A stretch of DNA of 64,000 nt. It comes from Pseudoalteromonas shioyasakiensis. GTDB taxonomy: Bacteria > Pseudomonadota > Gammaproteobacteria > Enterobacterales > Alteromonadaceae. Positions 18,270 through 26,377 of this stretch are shown here, in pieces. The stretch covers positions 186,001 through 250,000 of the forward strand of contig NZ_JANIGL010000004.1 in the NCBI RefSeq assembly GCF_024518675.1. The letters are read 5' to 3'. The first letter of the stretch is position 1, and every line of letters starts with the position of its first letter. The translations under genes and the position numbers were made by a program. The notes under the pieces are model-generated. The model was not told the DNA's origin, did not search any database, and saw nothing but the letters and a program-made list of their open reading frames with translations.

Positions 18270-18986
18270 TTACAATAAGGTGAACGTATCAGTAATTAGG
18301 CTTTGTTTTATAAACACCTCATCATGGCTGACTAATATATAGCTACCGATAAAGCGGGCGAGCTCTTGCGCCAGTAGTTGTTTGTTATCGAGATCTAAAT
18401 GGTTGTCGGGTTCGTCCAATAAGAGTAAATATTGCCCCGCATTTTGCGCGGCAATAAGCATGGCGAGTTGCATTTTCTCGCCGCCACTTAATTGCTGTAT
18501 TTCACGGTGAATATTGTCGCCTTTAAAGCCAATAGCAGCTAATGAGTATCGCACTTGCTGTGAGTCAAGTTCAGGGCAGTAATGTTCCACGGCTTCTTTT
18601 AGGCTATGATTCGTTGCTAGCAGCGAGCAGTGTTGATCAATATACAGTACCTTACTATTTAATTGAATTGCCGTTGCTGCGGGTGACTTAGTTGTTTCAC
18701 TGATCATTCTCAGTAGCGTTGATTTACCCGAGCCATTAGACCCTGCAATATGTAGTTTATCACCACTGTTAATTTGTAAGGTCACAGGGTGTTTACTACA
18801 ACCATAGGGTAAGCAAAGTTTATCAATAAACAGTAAGCGTTTATTACTGCTGGGTTGGCTGAATTTTAACTTGCGCTCAATACTGTTTGGTCGTTGCTGT
18901 TTTAGCAGTTGCTGCTTTTTGGCTAACTCATCAAGTTTTGCTGAGGCTAAACGCTGATTCGCCCCTTTACTCGCTTGCGCACTGTT
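18270..18986 (-). pseudogene. ABC-F ATPase, C-terminal part (second half of a frameshifted gene)
   Basis: This frame continues the ABC-F protein begun at 19852 after a one-base shift in a run of seven A residues. It encodes the end of the inter-domain linker and the second ATPase domain: Walker A GSNGSGKST, signature LSGGEKMQ, Walker B LLLLDEPDNHLD, and the switch His in LVSHDE. It has no start of its own near the shift; the first Met is well inside. If the frame is restored by slippage, the two parts give a 527-residue protein with two domains. All catalytic motifs are intact, so decay, if real, is recent. Confidence 0.85.
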
Positions 18987-19852
18987 TTTTTAAAATCTAA
19001 CATGACTTTAGGTTGGCTGGCATTGCGGCGTTGTTGAGAGCCTTGTGCGGCTCGTTGTTGTGCTTTCTCATGGTTAATTTGAGTTTGATGTTGGTGCTTT
19101 TTTTGCTCTTTTGCTAAGTGGTTTATTTGTTTGGTAAGGGCGGTTTGTTGCAGAGATTTTTGCTGGCAAAAATGCTGGTAGTTACCGGTTTCGTAATGGG
19201 TGCCAAGGTTGTTTAGCTCAATGATAGCACTGCAATGATTTAGCAACTGACGATCATGGCTAACAATAACGACTAGCCCTTTAAACGCATGTAATTGCTT
19301 TATTAACCATTGTTTTGCTGTTTGGTCTAAATGGTTGCTTGGCTCATCTAAAACCAGTAAGTCAGGCTGTGCTTGTAGGGCACAATAAAGTGTTAAGCAA
19401 CGTTGTTGGCCTGGGCTCAAATGATTTATTGGAGTAGTCAGTGGTGCTTCAATACCGAAGGTTAACAGCTGTTGTTGATAGTTTTGCTCACATAGCCAAT
19501 CGTCACCTACCAGCGCAAAATCAGCCTCAGCAATACTCCCTTGGCTAATACGTGCAAGGGCTGCCAACTTTTTATCTATTCCTAACAGTTGGTCAATGGT
19601 ATTTGAAGAGCCTTGCAAGTTGTGATCACTTAACTGCTGTTGCGTCACGACTAACCGCGTGCCGCTAAACTCAACATGTCCCGTACTAGGCTGTTGTTGG
19701 TTAACCAAAAGACTCACCAATATTGATTTTCCGCTGCCATTCGCGCCGATAATCGCGGTGATTTTTTCGTGGATTGAAAAGTTAAGCTGTTTAAATTGTA
19801 CATAACCATCAGGGTGTTGATAGCTTAAATTGTGGACGTGTAATTTATGCAT
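18947..19852 (-). pseudogene. ABC-F ATPase, N-terminal part (first half of a frameshifted gene)
   Basis: Soluble ABC-F family ATPase without membrane domains; members act on ribosomes. The 301-residue open frame holds the first ATPase domain (Walker A GANGSGKS at about 36-43, signature LSPGQQRC, Walker B LVLDEPSNHLD, switch His in IVSHDRQ) and the basic Gln/His-rich linker. After MLDFKK the frame runs at an A7 stretch into 11 unrelated residues and a stop at 18947. In the -1 frame the sequence reads on as NSAQASKGANQRLA, the expected continuation. So this is a frameshift, a sequencing error, or a slippage site. ATG 19852 is the start, and the gene is first in a likely unit with the TBDR. Confidence 0.88.
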
Positions 19853-20057
19853 AATGCCTCTGGAGTCAGCAGGGCATGGCGCGCAAAAATGGTAAATAAG
19901 GTAATCTGATAGCTAGAACTATGACGAATTTTGCGCCCACTAACCCTGTAAATTCAAATAAATAAAACGAATTTCAACAGGTGTTAGTTATTCATTAATG
20001 CGCAAACTCCATTAGGTAAGTGGTGCTATTTTAAACAAACCTCAAAGTGTTTGTCAC

Positions 20058-20708
20058 TTACTTTTTATTTAGCCATTTTTCCATGGCGATATCATATGCT
20101 TGGGTTATTTTAGTTTTTGGGCAATCTTGGCTACCGGTTAAGTAGCTATCGGGCAAATCATTTTTAGGCAACGAGCCTCCACCAATAAATACTTTTTTAA
20201 AGCATTTATCACCATTACGATAGGTGGTGAATTGCATGTTTTGCTGCTCAACTTTTAAAATAGGTTGCCCAGGTTTGGCGTGTTCTTTAGGTACCGTTAT
20301 TCTGTTGGAGGTTGTCGTAGCCGCTGAAGCGACTTCTGATGTTGAATATGTACTTTGATACTGTTGCTTAATACTTTTTAATCCTTTATTGAGATCTATC
20401 TTTTTGAACTCGTGAGTCTTACTTTTGGCTGTTTCAATGGGGGGCTGAGTGCTGTTATTTACTTTAGTGTCTACTGACTTTTTAGAGACTGGCGCAGCTG
20501 CCTTGGTGGGCAGGAGGTTATCTGTTTTAACTGGGTTTTCTGTTTGTGTTGATGCTGAGTGAATTTTACTTGGCAAACTGACAACATATGCTTTCATCGC
20601 AGGGGAGGCGACTGGGTGTAATAAAGGCGTTTCACGGTTCATTAACACGGCAAAAATGACAGCGTGAATAAACAATGAAATTATCAGCGGCCAACACCAT
20701 TTTGCCAT
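20058..20708 (-). CDS. TonB/TolA-like anchored periplasmic protein, unknown function
   Basis: 216-residue protein with one N-terminal membrane helix (about 6-23) containing SLFIHAVIFAVLM, which resembles the S-x-x-x-H anchor of TonB and TolA. A Lys/Thr/Pro-rich periplasmic linker follows (about 45-150), and a small C-terminal domain with two cysteines (GDKCFKK and GSQDCPKTK) that could pair. It has no recognisable TonB C-terminal domain, and no ExbB/ExbD genes are nearby, so a transducer role is only suggested. AAGGA precedes the ATG by about 12 bases. Confidence 0.65.
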   Translation of the reverse strand: MAKWCWPLIISLFIHAVIFAVLMNRETPLLHPVASPAMKAYVVSLPSKIHSASTQTENPVKTDNLLPTKAAAPVSKKSVDTKVNNSTQPPIETAKSKTHEFKKIDLNKGLKSIKQQYQSTYSTSEVASAATTTSNRITVPKEHAKPGQPILKVEQQNMQFTTYRNGDKCFKKVFIGGGSLPKNDLPDSYLTGSQDCPKTKITQAYDIAMEKWLNKK

Positions 20709-20877
20709 AGTAGACGTTCCTTAAAAGATGATTTTATATGACCCTATTATCACTAAAAAGTGCCCGAAAAATATTGAGTGAATACTTACTATCCTTACAT
20801 TCTTTACATTTCAGTTAACTTTTGATTCAGCTTAACTCGCTAAGCTTAAGAGAAGTTAAACCACTGAGGTAAAAATT

Positions 20878-21279
20878 ATGAAAAAAGTAATCGCACTTTC
20901 TGTGATGGTATTCGGGTTGTTAATGTTGCCCCTTGAGAGCAAAGCTAGCAACAAACATGATAAAGATAGGTATGAACATAAATATGATAAAAAGCATCAC
21001 CACAAACAACATAAAAAAGCTAAACAACGACACAAATCTAACGATACCTTTTATAAGTTGCCTTCTGGGTTATATAAAAAAGTAAGTTATTCTCGTCCTT
21101 CAGTTTCGGCAAAACGTAAAAGCTACCGTCGAGGAGATAAGCTAGACATAGAAGTGTACAACCGTGGCAGGCTTTTAAAACGCGACAAACGCAAAGGAGT
21201 TGTTGTATTGGAGATAGATAAACGAATTTACCACCTTATGAGAGATACACGCGAAATACTGTCGATTATAGTACGGTAA
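20878..21279 (+). CDS. Secreted His/Lys-rich small protein
   Basis: 133-residue protein with a clear signal peptide (about 1-24, LMLPLESKAS). The mature N-terminus is unusually rich in His and Lys (KYDKKHHHKQHKKAKQRHK), which would suit metal or polyanion binding. A compact C-terminal part has LPSGLYKKV, YRRGDKL and a final VVLEIDKR...TREILSIIV, faintly like RcnB-type periplasmic proteins. That resemblance is weak, so no family is assigned. GAGG stands 9-10 bases before the ATG. Confidence 0.7.
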   Translation: MKKVIALSVMVFGLLMLPLESKASNKHDKDRYEHKYDKKHHHKQHKKAKQRHKSNDTFYKLPSGLYKKVSYSRPSVSAKRKSYRRGDKLDIEVYNRGRLLKRDKRKGVVVLEIDKRIYHLMRDTREILSIIVR

Positions 21280-21382
21280 ATGTTATTTAAGCTGATAAGT
21301 GGAAGATTTCATTGCTGATTCATCTGTAGTTGCTATGCTGGAAGTGTTTGCTTTTAATTTACAAAACAACAAGGATTGATGT

Positions 21383-22474
21383 GTGTTTATTCTATTAACT
21401 GTAATAACTGTTGTATTACTTATAGCGAGTATATTACCCCTTTCATATAGTCAGCATTATGCCGTTAGAGGCGGCGACTTTATCCGCTTACAGGTTTTTT
21501 ATGGTGCTATTATTGTGCTGGTGTGCGCGTGTATTGTTGCGATAATTAATAATCAAGCACCGACAATCTTTTTAGTCACCCTAGGGCTGAATATCTTAGT
21601 GATACTGATGCAGGGCTGGTGGATTTTTCCATATACTTGGCTTAGTAAAAAAGAGGTTAAAAGCAGCGACAAAAATGCAGCGCATAGTGTGCGAATTATG
21701 AGTGCGAATGTCTTGATGTCTAATCATAACAGCAAAGACTTAATTGCACTGGTTAAACAATATGAGCCAGATCTTTTGGTCACTTTAGAAAGTGACGATT
21801 GGTGGCAAGAGCAATTAACGGCACTGCACGATGATTACCCTTACCGTATTGCATGCCCAAAGGATAACCGCTATGGCATGCACATTTTTAGCAAATATAA
21901 AATTATTCAACATAAGGTGTGCGAATTGGTGTCGGCAGATATCCCATCGATCCACATTTTATTTGAAAATGCCGATGGTCTAATTATGCAAGGTCATTTT
22001 ATTCACCCTGAGCCTCCGAGTCCTACTGAAAAAGATACTTCTCGCACGCGTGATAGTGAGCTCATAATGGTCGCTAAAGCAGTGAAAGACCCAATAAGAC
22101 CCGTAATAGTGGCTGGAGATTTAAATGATGTTGCATGGTCGCGTACTACACAATTATTTATGAAACTCAGTGGCTTTTTAGACCCACGTAAAGGTAGAGG
22201 CTTTTTTAATACTTTTCATGCCGATTACTTCTTTATGCGTTGGCCGTTAGATCATTTGTTTCACAGTACTGGTTTTACCGTAAAGCGTATTAAGCGATTA
22301 GCTAAGTATGGCTCAGATCATTTTGCCTTATTAACAGAGTTGGTATATCAAAATGCAGATCAACAATCTGAGTTAGATAAAGATGAAAATACATTAGAGG
22401 TTGCTGAAAAGCTAAAAATGGACGAAGTTGATAAGCACCAAGTGCCGACCTTTAAAAGTAACAAGGGCCATTAA
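21383..22474 (+). CDS. Endonuclease/exonuclease/phosphatase (EEP) family membrane protein
   Basis: 363-residue protein with three N-terminal membrane helices (about 2-20, 37-58, 63-83) and a C-terminal EEP domain, likely facing the periplasm. Catalytic motifs are visible: SANVLM (Asn), LVTLESDDWW (metal Glu), the AGDLNDV Asp/Asn pair, and SDHFAL (Asp-His). Relatives may act on lipids, nucleic acids or phosphoesters; the substrate is unknown. The start is GTG at 21383 with AAGGA 7 bases upstream; the ATG at 21379 is out of frame. A Lys/Asp-rich tail follows the domain. The stop lies in the stem-loop that may end the message. Confidence 0.85.
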   Translation: MFILLTVITVVLLIASILPLSYSQHYAVRGGDFIRLQVFYGAIIVLVCACIVAIINNQAPTIFLVTLGLNILVILMQGWWIFPYTWLSKKEVKSSDKNAAHSVRIMSANVLMSNHNSKDLIALVKQYEPDLLVTLESDDWWQEQLTALHDDYPYRIACPKDNRYGMHIFSKYKIIQHKVCELVSADIPSIHILFENADGLIMQGHFIHPEPPSPTEKDTSRTRDSELIMVAKAVKDPIRPVIVAGDLNDVAWSRTTQLFMKLSGFLDPRKGRGFFNTFHADYFFMRWPLDHLFHSTGFTVKRIKRLAKYGSDHFALLTELVYQNADQQSELDKDENTLEVAEKLKMDEVDKHQVPTFKSNKGH

Positions 22475-22483
22475 CGGCCCTTG
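22462..22483. terminator. Hairpin between convergent EEP and aldehyde dehydrogenase genes
   Basis: 8-bp perfect stem CAAGGGCC / GGCCCTTG with a 6-base loop that contains the EEP stop codon. The T tract is weak on both strands, so efficiency is uncertain. Confidence 0.5.
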
Positions 22484-22498
22484 CGGCTATTTACAACA

Positions 22499-23875
22499 TT
22501 AGCTGTTAATCATAATGGTTTTGATATTCACAAATTCACGAATGCCGAAACCACCATGTTCGCGGCCATAACCACTGTCTTTTACACCACCAAAGGGTAA
22601 ATTAGGCTGGGCTAAGCCATAACCATTGATATTGACCATACCGGTATCAAAATGCATTTTCGCCAGTTCAATGGCTTTCTTTTCATCTTTAGAGAAAATG
22701 CCACCGCCTAAGCCATAGCGAGAGTCATTCGCTATGCGCATAGCATCTTCGTTGTCTTTGGCTTTTATCAGTGAAGCCACAGGGCCAAATAGTTCATCAT
22801 CATACGCTGGCATGCCAGGTGATAGATTTTCAATTAGTGTTGCAGGGTAAAAGAAACCTGTTTGCTCAGGAATTTCACCACCAATAACAACATTGGCGCC
22901 AGCATCCACAGACTCTTGTACTTGCTGATGAATTTTTTCTCTTAAGTCTTCTCGCGCCATCGGGCCAAGGTCCGTATTGTCATCCATGGGATCGCCAAGC
23001 TTTAACGCTTTAAATTGCTCAGTGATGCCCGCTTTAAATTCATCATACAAGGAGTCGACCACTATATAGCGTTTGGCCGACACACATGTTTGGCCGTTGT
23101 TTATCATGCGTCCTTGTACACACGTTTTAATCGCAAGCTCTAAATCAGCATCCGCTAAAACCATGTATGCATCGTTGCTGCCAAGCTCTAATACAGTTTT
23201 CTTCACATGTTTACCGGCTTCTTCTGCCACCTTTTTACCTGTGCCATCGCTGCCTGTAAATGTGACCCCGCGAATGGCTTTGTGGCTTATAAGCTCGCTG
23301 GCGGTTTTACCATCAATCAGTAAGTTTTTAAACACATAGTTTGGGAAGCCAGCTTCAATAAACATAGCTTCTATTTTTTCAGCCATACCAAACACATTGC
23401 CGGCATGTTTTAGAACTGCAGTATTGCCTGCCATCACATTGGTCACGGCATAACGAATAACTTGATAAAGCGGGAAGTTCCAAGGTTGAATGCCCAGCAA
23501 TACACCGGTTGGCTGGTAGCTAATCAGTGCACGACCATTTTGCATTGACCGCTCTTCATCGGCTAGTTGTGTTTGTCCGTGTTCGGCGCTGTAGCGGCAA
23601 ATTGCTGCACATAATTCGACTTCTTGTAAGCCTTGTTGATAAAGTTTACCCATCTCTTGCGTCATTAACTCTGCAAGGGATTTCTTTTGCAGCTCAAATA
23701 CATGGGCGAGTTGATTCAAGTGTTTTGCGCGCTCAGTCAATGAGGTATGACGCCACTGTAAAAAAGCCTCATGACTTTTATCTACTTCATCTTGTGCTTG
23801 TTCTAAACTAAGCAAGGTATAATCAGTAATAGTTTGCTCAGTCGCTGGGTTGATAGTTGTTACTGTGTTGCTCAT
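22499..23875 (-). CDS. NAD(P)-dependent succinate-semialdehyde dehydrogenase (Sad/GabD type)
   Basis: Cytosolic aldehyde dehydrogenase of 458 residues, most like the short YneI/Sad branch. Motifs: GIQPWNFP (about 128-135), FTGSDGTG cofactor loop (about 206-213), general base Glu230 in LELGSNDAY, and nucleophile Cys264 in NNGQTCVSAKR. It most likely oxidises succinate semialdehyde to succinate, but the family is broad and substrate choice is inferred. AAGGAG lies 7-8 bases before ATG. No gab operon partners are present. Confidence 0.88.
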   Translation of the reverse strand: MSNTVTTINPATEQTITDYTLLSLEQAQDEVDKSHEAFLQWRHTSLTERAKHLNQLAHVFELQKKSLAELMTQEMGKLYQQGLQEVELCAAICRYSAEHGQTQLADEERSMQNGRALISYQPTGVLLGIQPWNFPLYQVIRYAVTNVMAGNTAVLKHAGNVFGMAEKIEAMFIEAGFPNYVFKNLLIDGKTASELISHKAIRGVTFTGSDGTGKKVAEEAGKHVKKTVLELGSNDAYMVLADADLELAIKTCVQGRMINNGQTCVSAKRYIVVDSLYDEFKAGITEQFKALKLGDPMDDNTDLGPMAREDLREKIHQQVQESVDAGANVVIGGEIPEQTGFFYPATLIENLSPGMPAYDDELFGPVASLIKAKDNEDAMRIANDSRYGLGGGIFSKDEKKAIELAKMHFDTGMVNINGYGLAQPNLPFGGVKDSGYGREHGGFGIREFVNIKTIMINS

Positions 23876-24122
23876 TTTTATCTCCTTACAAATAATAGTA
23901 GATAAGGAGTGTGCAAAGCTAACACCAACTCACAGTTAATGAGGGTTTTGTTTTTAACTGTATGTTTATTATGTGGTTTTTTGTTTTGTTATATTCAGCT
24001 ATGGGGCTGTTTTTCTAACAAGGACAGTTTATATCAGTAAAAAATTCAGGTCGCTGAAAAAGTTACATGAGTTTATAGTGCGTTTACTGGCTAGTATCGA
24101 AAAGCCTTCAGTGTGCGTGTTA

Positions 24123-24635
24123 CTAAAGCTGTTTAGCAATTTCTTTTAATAAATAGGTTTCTCTAACGATAGATAGCCCTTGTTTGTCACTATTAGCCAT
24201 TGTGCGTTCATTATGAGCAATAGCTTCATGTATGTTTACCCATTTAGCTTGCATACCATTTTGTTGCTCATAATGCTCTAATTGAGCTTGACCGAGCTGT
24301 TCGTCAATATCGCAAAAATAGCAATACGATTTAATATGAATAACAGCAAAGTTATCTTTATACCAAGGGCGGTATTCTTCATATAGGCCAAACTCACCGG
24401 TTACTTTGATGTTCTGCGCACCGCTTTCTTCTTGTAATTCACGAATTAAACCCTGTTCAATGCTTTCATCTTCATCGACCCCACCGCCAGGTAAACTGTA
24501 GTCTTGATAACGCGCTGTATACATTAGTAAAATATTATCACCCTTAAGGGCAATGGCGCGACTGGTTAAGCGTGTGAACTGATTTGGGTTAGTAGGAGTT
24601 ACACTTGGATGAACATAAGTTTTGAGATGGCGCAT
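24123..24635 (-). CDS. Nudix hydrolase
   Basis: 170-residue protein with an intact Nudix box (GGGVDEDESIEQGLIRELQE followed by ESG), which binds Mg2+ and hydrolyses X-linked nucleoside diphosphates. The substrate cannot be read from sequence. The box is preceded by YQDYSLP, the usual context. An AGGA sits about 7 bases before the ATG. It lies alone, divergent from the phosphorelay operon. Confidence 0.9.
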   Translation of the reverse strand: MRHLKTYVHPSVTPTNPNQFTRLTSRAIALKGDNILLMYTARYQDYSLPGGGVDEDESIEQGLIRELQEESGAQNIKVTGEFGLYEEYRPWYKDNFAVIHIKSYCYFCDIDEQLGQAQLEHYEQQNGMQAKWVNIHEAIAHNERTMANSDKQGLSIVRETYLLKEIAKQL

Positions 24636-24742
24636 AAAGGTCCTAAAAATTTATTTAATAAAATTATACGCTAAAGTGATCTAAATTAATTTGATACTCG
24701 TAAATTTTCAGTTAAGAATCGATTTAGCATAATAAATTGGTA

Positions 24743-24756
24743 CCTAACATGTTAGG
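24743..24756. promoter_or_regulatory. 14-bp palindrome upstream of the phosphorelay operon
   Basis: Perfect palindrome CCTAACATGTTAGG, 32 bp before the start of the sigma-54 activator gene. A -10-like GATAAT follows at 24763-24768. Its position suits an operator over the operon promoter. The regulator is unknown. Confidence 0.45.
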
Positions 24757-24788
24757 CTGGTGGATAATAAAAAGCATAGGGATAAATC

Positions 24789-26129
24789 ATGTTAAACATA
24801 CTTTTAGTCGACGATGACAGCGAGTTTAGTGAAGTAGTCTGTCATATTGTTGAGTTTTTAGGCCACAACATAGATACAGCAGCTAATTTAGCTGAAGCTC
24901 AAGAGTGGTTTGTTAACAACACTTTTGACCATGTGTTTTTAGATTTTATGTTGCCTGATGGCAGTGGCTTGCATTTAGTAGATCATTTAGAAAGTATTGG
25001 GCAAACACCGAAAATTACATTAATTTCAGGGCACCCATCGGTAAAAGGCAAATTAGCCGAGATGTGCGCGCCTAATGTCGGCCATTTAGTTAAGCCATTA
25101 CAACGTGAAGACATTGAGCGGGTTTTAAACCCTAAAAAAAATACTGAAAAGAAAAAATCAAAACCAAGTGTTAATAAGCATTTTGGCACCTTGATTGGTG
25201 AATCACCGGTAATGCAACAGCTGTATACCATGATTGAGCGGGTCGCAAGCACCAACGCTAACGTGATGCTAATGGGTGAAAGTGGTGCTGGTAAAGAAGT
25301 GGTTGCCCAAGCTATTCATAATGCAAGTCAATGTGCTGGTCCATTAGTTGCGACTAACTGTGGTGCATTATCAAAAGAGTTAATTGGCAGCGAATTATTT
25401 GGTCATGAAAAAGGCGCTTTTACCGGCGCAATCGCGCGCAAAGAAGGGGTATTTGAGCAAGCCGCTACAGGCACTTTGTTTCTAGATGAAGTAACTGAAA
25501 TGCCGATTGATATGCAGCCTAATTTATTACGCGTGCTTGAAAGCAAAAAAGTAACCCGCGTTGGTGGTAACAAAGAACTACCTGTTGACTGTAGAGTTAT
25601 CTCAGCAACAAACCGTTCGCTGACTGACTTAGCACAAAATAATATTATTCGTGAAGATATTTACTTTCGTCTTGCTGTTTTTCCAATCGATATCCCTGCA
25701 TTACGTGATCGTAAAGAAGACATCCCATTGTTAGCTAAAGCATTTTTAGAGCAGCTGAACGATGAAAATGGCACCGATTTTAAATGGCAAACCAGCCAAT
25801 TAAAAGAACTCGAAAGTTATGATTGGCCAGGGAATGTCCGTGAGCTTCGCCATGCTATTCACCGCGCTTTTATTATGAGTGATCCAAAGGGTAAAAGTAT
25901 TACCTTACCGCCAAACTTAGAGTCACCTTTTTCTCGAGTCAATAAGCAAACTCAAGCTAATCAAGTGAGTGCTGGGCAAACGATTGAAGAAGTTGAGAAA
26001 GAGCTGATCCACGCTACGTTAGACAAAGTGCAAGGCAATAAAACGCTAGCTGCACAAATGCTCGGGATCAGTACAAAAACCTTGTATAACCGTTTAAATG
26101 CCTATGGTGGCATCGGTGAATATAGTTAA
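24789..26129 (+). CDS. NtrC-family sigma-54-dependent response regulator
   Basis: 446-residue transcription activator. Receiver domain at about 1-115 with phospho-Asp52 (FLDFMLPDG) and LVKPL. AAA+ domain at about 135-370 with Walker A GESGAGKE (163-170), the sigma-54 contact loop GAFTGA (209-214) and Walker B LFLDE. C-terminal Fis-type helix-turn-helix at about 400-440 (NKTLAAQMLGISTKTLYNRL). When phosphorylated it should drive open-complex formation at -24/-12 promoters. First gene of a tight five-gene plus-strand unit (gaps of 16, 22, 11 and 12 bp), so its input likely comes from the kinases downstream. Target promoters were not found in this window. Confidence 0.94.
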   Translation: MLNILLVDDDSEFSEVVCHIVEFLGHNIDTAANLAEAQEWFVNNTFDHVFLDFMLPDGSGLHLVDHLESIGQTPKITLISGHPSVKGKLAEMCAPNVGHLVKPLQREDIERVLNPKKNTEKKKSKPSVNKHFGTLIGESPVMQQLYTMIERVASTNANVMLMGESGAGKEVVAQAIHNASQCAGPLVATNCGALSKELIGSELFGHEKGAFTGAIARKEGVFEQAATGTLFLDEVTEMPIDMQPNLLRVLESKKVTRVGGNKELPVDCRVISATNRSLTDLAQNNIIREDIYFRLAVFPIDIPALRDRKEDIPLLAKAFLEQLNDENGTDFKWQTSQLKELESYDWPGNVRELRHAIHRAFIMSDPKGKSITLPPNLESPFSRVNKQTQANQVSAGQTIEEVEKELIHATLDKVQGNKTLAAQMLGISTKTLYNRLNAYGGIGEYS

Positions 26130-26145
26130 AAAATCTGGGAGATTC

Positions 26146-26355
26146 ATGAGTAATAACGAAACATTAAGAACGCTGGTTCATGATGCACGGGCACCTTTGA
26201 ATCGCATTTCAATGAACGCTGAGCTGATTAAATTAGTACTTGAAAATGACATGCCAAAAGAAAAGGCACTGGCAGCCCTTGATAAAATTATTGCCAACTG
26301 TCAGCAGTGTAGCGAGAGCTTACAAGATATTTCAGACTTAAACTCAACTGAGTAA
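26146..26355 (+). CDS. Free-standing DHp (HisKA-like) phosphotransfer protein
   Basis: 69-residue protein that consists almost only of a histidine-kinase dimerisation/phosphoacceptor hairpin. The H-box reads LVHDARAPLNRISMNAEL, with His8-9 residues from the start of the domain and the typical x-P-L-x-x-I pattern. A second helix (about 40-66, DKIIANCQQCSESLQDISDL) completes the antiparallel pair. No ATPase domain follows. It could act as an Hpt-like relay or a decoy that pairs with the operon's kinases (inference). ATG 26146 has GGGAG upstream; the longer frame from 26098 overlaps the preceding gene and adds unlikely residues. Confidence 0.8.
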   Translation: MSNNETLRTLVHDARAPLNRISMNAELIKLVLENDMPKEKALAALDKIIANCQQCSESLQDISDLNSTE

Positions 26356-26377
26356 ATTTCATGATAAAGGAAAGTAA

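Noticed and set aside
19881..19936. 8-bp inverted repeat GCGCAAAA / TTTTGCGC upstream of the ABC-F gene
   Set aside because: The arms are about 40 bp apart and short, so this is compatible with chance.
26098..26145. Earlier start for the small DHp protein
   Set aside because: It overlaps the end of the preceding gene, while ATG 26146 has a good ribosome site and begins the conserved part.
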